64,000 nt of DNA, from NCBI GenBank assembly GCA_013398015.1, contig VZRR01010831.1:143536-207535 (forward strand). Direction: 5' to 3'. The position numbers were made by a program, and so were the translations under genes. The notes below the pieces were generated by a model that was given only the letters and a program-made list of their open reading frames with translations, was not told where the DNA came from and made no database searches. This DNA comes from Oreocharis arfaki (lineage: Eukaryota > Chordata > Aves > Passeriformes > Paramythiidae). The stretch's first letter is position 1, and every line of letters begins with the position of its first letter. Below are positions 60,979-64,000 of the stretch, one piece after another.

Positions 60979-63947
60979 ACAGGCTTTTACTGGGTTCAGA
61001 TGGGATTGGGAGGGAGGGAACTTAGATGTTCCAGACAGCAGATATCAGTCGAGGGAGGTTGGCCAGAAGTGAAACCTCTGAATTCTTAACAATATTAAGT
61101 AATATTGTGAATTCTTTCCCTCCTCTCCTAGCCAGTTTGAATTGTTTTGGTGCTGAAAAGTCAGTTTTCCAAAAATCAGTTGAGCACAAATATAAGGAGA
61201 AACGAACTGGTAATGAAATCAATAATCAGACCATGCTTGTACATTTAAGAGCTGTGTGAGAAAAAGATGGGTTTTGTACGTGGGCTGGAAGAGAAGAGGA
61301 ATGCTTGGCTTAAATCACACCTCTCCTCATCTGTTTGTGGTCACTTGTGCTTTGTTTTGAGAGAGAAATTTGTGTCCCCTGCGATGATTCAGCAGCTGAT
61401 GTGGGCCCACAGGCAGTGCTTTGTCTTTAAGCTAAAACATGCAAATGAGCAGAATGGTTTTGCATCTCTTTTCTGTACTGGCTGGGTCAGCCAGTGGGGA
61501 ACTACAGAGGGATCACAATCAGGCCTTTTGTTACAACACACAAACGCATGATTGCACAGTTTTTTGAAGATTTTGGTCTACCCTCTTCAGTTAATTAAAA
61601 TATTCAAACAAACAAACAAGAAGTAGTCTGAGGGCTGACCCTGGGCAAATGCAAATCCTTGGAAGCTCTTTATTGTTGGTGGAGCTATTCCTGGCTTTTC
61701 TCAGTAGAGAACAGCCCTTCCTCTGGAGATTTGTCTTCACAGGAGTTTCACAGGGAAAACTGTGAACAGTCAACAAGTAGATTTGCCTGTGACTTTCTTT
61801 TTAAATAATAAAAGGTATTCCCTTCTTCTTAGCAATGAGTTAACATTCAGAGGTCTGGAAAGCAAGAATAAAAACCAGGTTTCCATGAAATTCATGTCTC
61901 ATTAAAATTTTAGTCTAGAAAAGTGGGTTTTCTTGCACAAGAGGCATCCAATAGAAGCAAGCTGTCATGTTACTTGTATGGGGAGTTTCTATGATGGTCT
62001 ATACTTCTTATTAAAATATTTAGCTGTCCACAAAAAATAAGCTTAAAAATCAAAGATTCATATGAACACATTGTAATCAACTTTGTTTGAAATTTGGTTC
62101 TGGTTTTGGAGATTTTGGTTTTACGTTCATGGATTTGTGGGCAAGTTGTCTGGTAGAATTCTATTTTGAGACAAGAGAATATTTATTTTTGTCTTTTCTG
62201 GATCTGTTAATTTGTCTCCATTTTGAACACCTTTTGGGCAGTATTTTTTCCCAATTTTTTACATTTGTTAGATAAATAAAAGTGATGGTACAAAGGCTGA
62301 AACTTGCAGTGTTGCTGGCTAAGGCTCTGAACTGGTGTTCCTTTAGGTGTAAAACATTCATGCATGGAACTCCAAAACAAGACTTCTCCCTCTGCTTGAG
62401 AAATAAACTATCCAAATAGAAAAAGGCCCTCAAAAAATGGCTTTGCACTTGGTAGTGTAGCTGCTTGGCTCATAAGTTAACAACTCCTTTTTTTTGCCAA
62501 GTCAGAAATGCCCTCTTTACCTCTTTTCTTTCCCTTTTCAACTTTTTCCCCCATTTCCACTCATTTCCCCATTTAACTCAATTTCTCAATTAATCTGAGG
62601 TTTGGATAACAAGTTAAACGAGTTCCCTTCCTTCTCATGAGCTGGTGCTGTGTGTCAGAGCTGCCACTGTGCCTGATGGCAGACCTCAGCCATCTGTGAG
62701 CATCTTTTCTAAGGGCTTGTGTAACCCCTCAGTCACAGGAAAACACAATTTGGAGAGTCTTCTGTGCATGGCAGTGAAGTGTATTTTATGCTCAGATGAT
62801 AAACCCTGGGTTGCTCAAATCTGAATTCCTTTCTGTGATGCTTCCTGAACAGTATTTCAGACTGGCACTAATTAACATGATTTTGGGGGGTCTTTCTAAT
62901 TTCCTCCTCCCAATGCACTCCAACAGCAATTGGGTTCCTCAGAATGCAGAAGAAATCAGTGGATCAGCTGGTCATAGCCCAGATGCTAACCTGGTTCTGC
63001 CCATTCTCAAAGTCAGCTTGAGGGAGACTGGAGCTCATTTACCTCTTTTCCCAGGAATAGGAGAGGCAGATACAAAAACTCCAGCTCACAGATAATTGTA
63101 ATTGTGGTTTTGCGTGTAATTTTGCATAGAGTGCAACAAACATTCCCAAACTGCCCCCAAAAATCATAAGCCCCACACCTGGATGCCCAAACCTACTCCT
63201 CTTCCATGCCAATCCCACGTGGGAGTAAAGGTACAGAACTCCATTTTATCTTCAAGCTCTCCTGTGCTGTCATGGCAAAGAAGAGTATGGATTTTTTTTT
63301 GTAGCAAAGGCTGACAGTCTCATATAAGTTAATGACCTGGGAACTTGGGATTTAAAAAAAAAATAGGAAAAGTAAAAATCAGCAATTTATTCACTGAAAC
63401 TGCCAAAACTGTGACCTGGAAACAGCTAAGGGGCCTTGTAAATCATAATAATGTAAATTCTTTTAAACAAGGAAATGAATAAACTTCTTTGCAGTTTTTG
63501 GTGCCTCTCATGGTTTCTGTGTTGGATTTTATTGACATGATCAGTTGGGCAGATTTCCAGAGTGGCCAAGTGTTCTGAAAAGCACAAACACCTTCAGCAG
63601 TGAGTTGGGATATTGCTGCTAAGCAGCCCTTTCCTGGGAATGATGGCTGGAGCAGGAGCACTGGACACAAGTCAGCCTCATTAAGACGATCAATGTGCTG
63701 TTCCCTGGGTGTAGAACAAGGTCAGGGGGCTGCTTCACCACGGGGCAGCCAGTGCTGTAAAGTCACCGTGTTAAAGGTGCTGATGATATCAATTTAAATC
63801 TCATGACAGGGTTAAGAATCCTAACCCTTGATTAGAAACAAATTACTGACTTTTTAAAAACTAGTAGTGTCTATCTTGTAATAGAATACAGACTTTTATT
63901 TTTCCTTTTAAAAATGTATTTAATTTTTAAATAATTTTTTTTTTTTT

Positions 63948-63950
63948 NNN
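63948..63950. other. Three-base gap inside a poly-T tract
   Basis: Three Ns interrupt a T run spanning about 63935-63965. The true homopolymer length is unresolved. Confidence 0.97.
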
Positions 63951-64000
63951 TTTTTTTTTTTTTTTGGTCAGGGCTTCTAAAAGTTATATTGTTATAGCTA

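Larger units (their letters stand above)
60973..64000 (+). other. DSCAM: DSCAM intron 2, 5' part
   Basis: The sequence after the exon 2 donor holds no further exon, no recognisable transposon and no RNA gene. It is AT-rich, with short homopolymers such as the T run near 63292. It ends in a poly-T tract broken by three Ns at 63948-63950. The next Ig exon is not in the window. Confidence 0.8.

Noticed and set aside
60714..61025. Reading of the exon 2 frame from a GTG codon at 60714 into the following intron
   Set aside because: The coding segment is an internal exon from 60655 to 60972. The GTG is a mid-exon valine codon, and the last codons lie past the GTAAGT donor.
1..64000. CRISPR arrays, operons, phage or endogenous retroviral genes, tRNA, rRNA or snRNA genes
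   Set aside because: None was seen. No regularly spaced direct repeats, no retroviral protein frames or paired LTRs, and no structured RNA gene that I recognise.

Overview
This is a vertebrate window, almost certainly from a bird and probably a neoavian or passerine. It is nearly all intron. The host call rests on about a dozen CR1 LINE 3'-end fragments, the dominant avian retrotransposon. Their hallmark is a 3' terminus reading like GATGATCTTTAAGGTCCC followed by TTCCAACC and an ATTCT-type 8-mer. There are no bacterial gene blocks, operons, CRISPR arrays or RNA genes. The species call is inference.

One protein-coding segment can be supported: a 318-bp internal exon at 60655-60972 (+) encoding the first immunoglobulin domain of DSCAM (Down syndrome cell adhesion molecule). 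It has a pyrimidine-rich acceptor, a consensus GTAAGT donor, phase 1 at both ends and the Cys/Trp/Cys core of an Ig domain. By known DSCAM gene structure this is exon 2, so 1-60654 is most simply the 3' part of the very large intron 1, and 60973-64000 is the start of intron 2. Exon 1, with the signal peptide and promoter, lies outside the window.

Layout. 1-20 kb: AT-rich intron with CR1 fragments at 3.1 (-), 9.6 (+) and 10.2 kb (+) and homeodomain-site-rich single-copy sequence at 18.0-18.6 kb. 20-31 kb: CR1 at 20.0 (-), 23.4, 26.1, 29.5 and 30.8 kb (all +). 31-42 kb: mostly single-copy sequence with a G-quadruplex/E-box motif at 36.15 kb, a candidate conserved noncoding stretch at 38.5-38.96 kb and a 312-base gap. 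42-51 kb: three CR1 copies, all (-). 51-55.4 kb: another candidate conserved noncoding stretch, a 111-base gap, then two 770-bp copies in tandem that are 99.7% identical and separated by one N; these look like an assembly haplotype duplication. 55.4-60.65 kb: unremarkable intron ending in a short CpG-dense patch against exon 2. 60.97-64 kb: intron 2, ending in a poly-T tract with three Ns.

I found no new multigene system. The points most worth checking are the tandem 770-bp duplication, the CpG-dense patch at exon 2, two CR1 copies sharing a near-identical block but different 3' ends, and several stretches that look like conserved regulatory DNA but need alignment to prove it.
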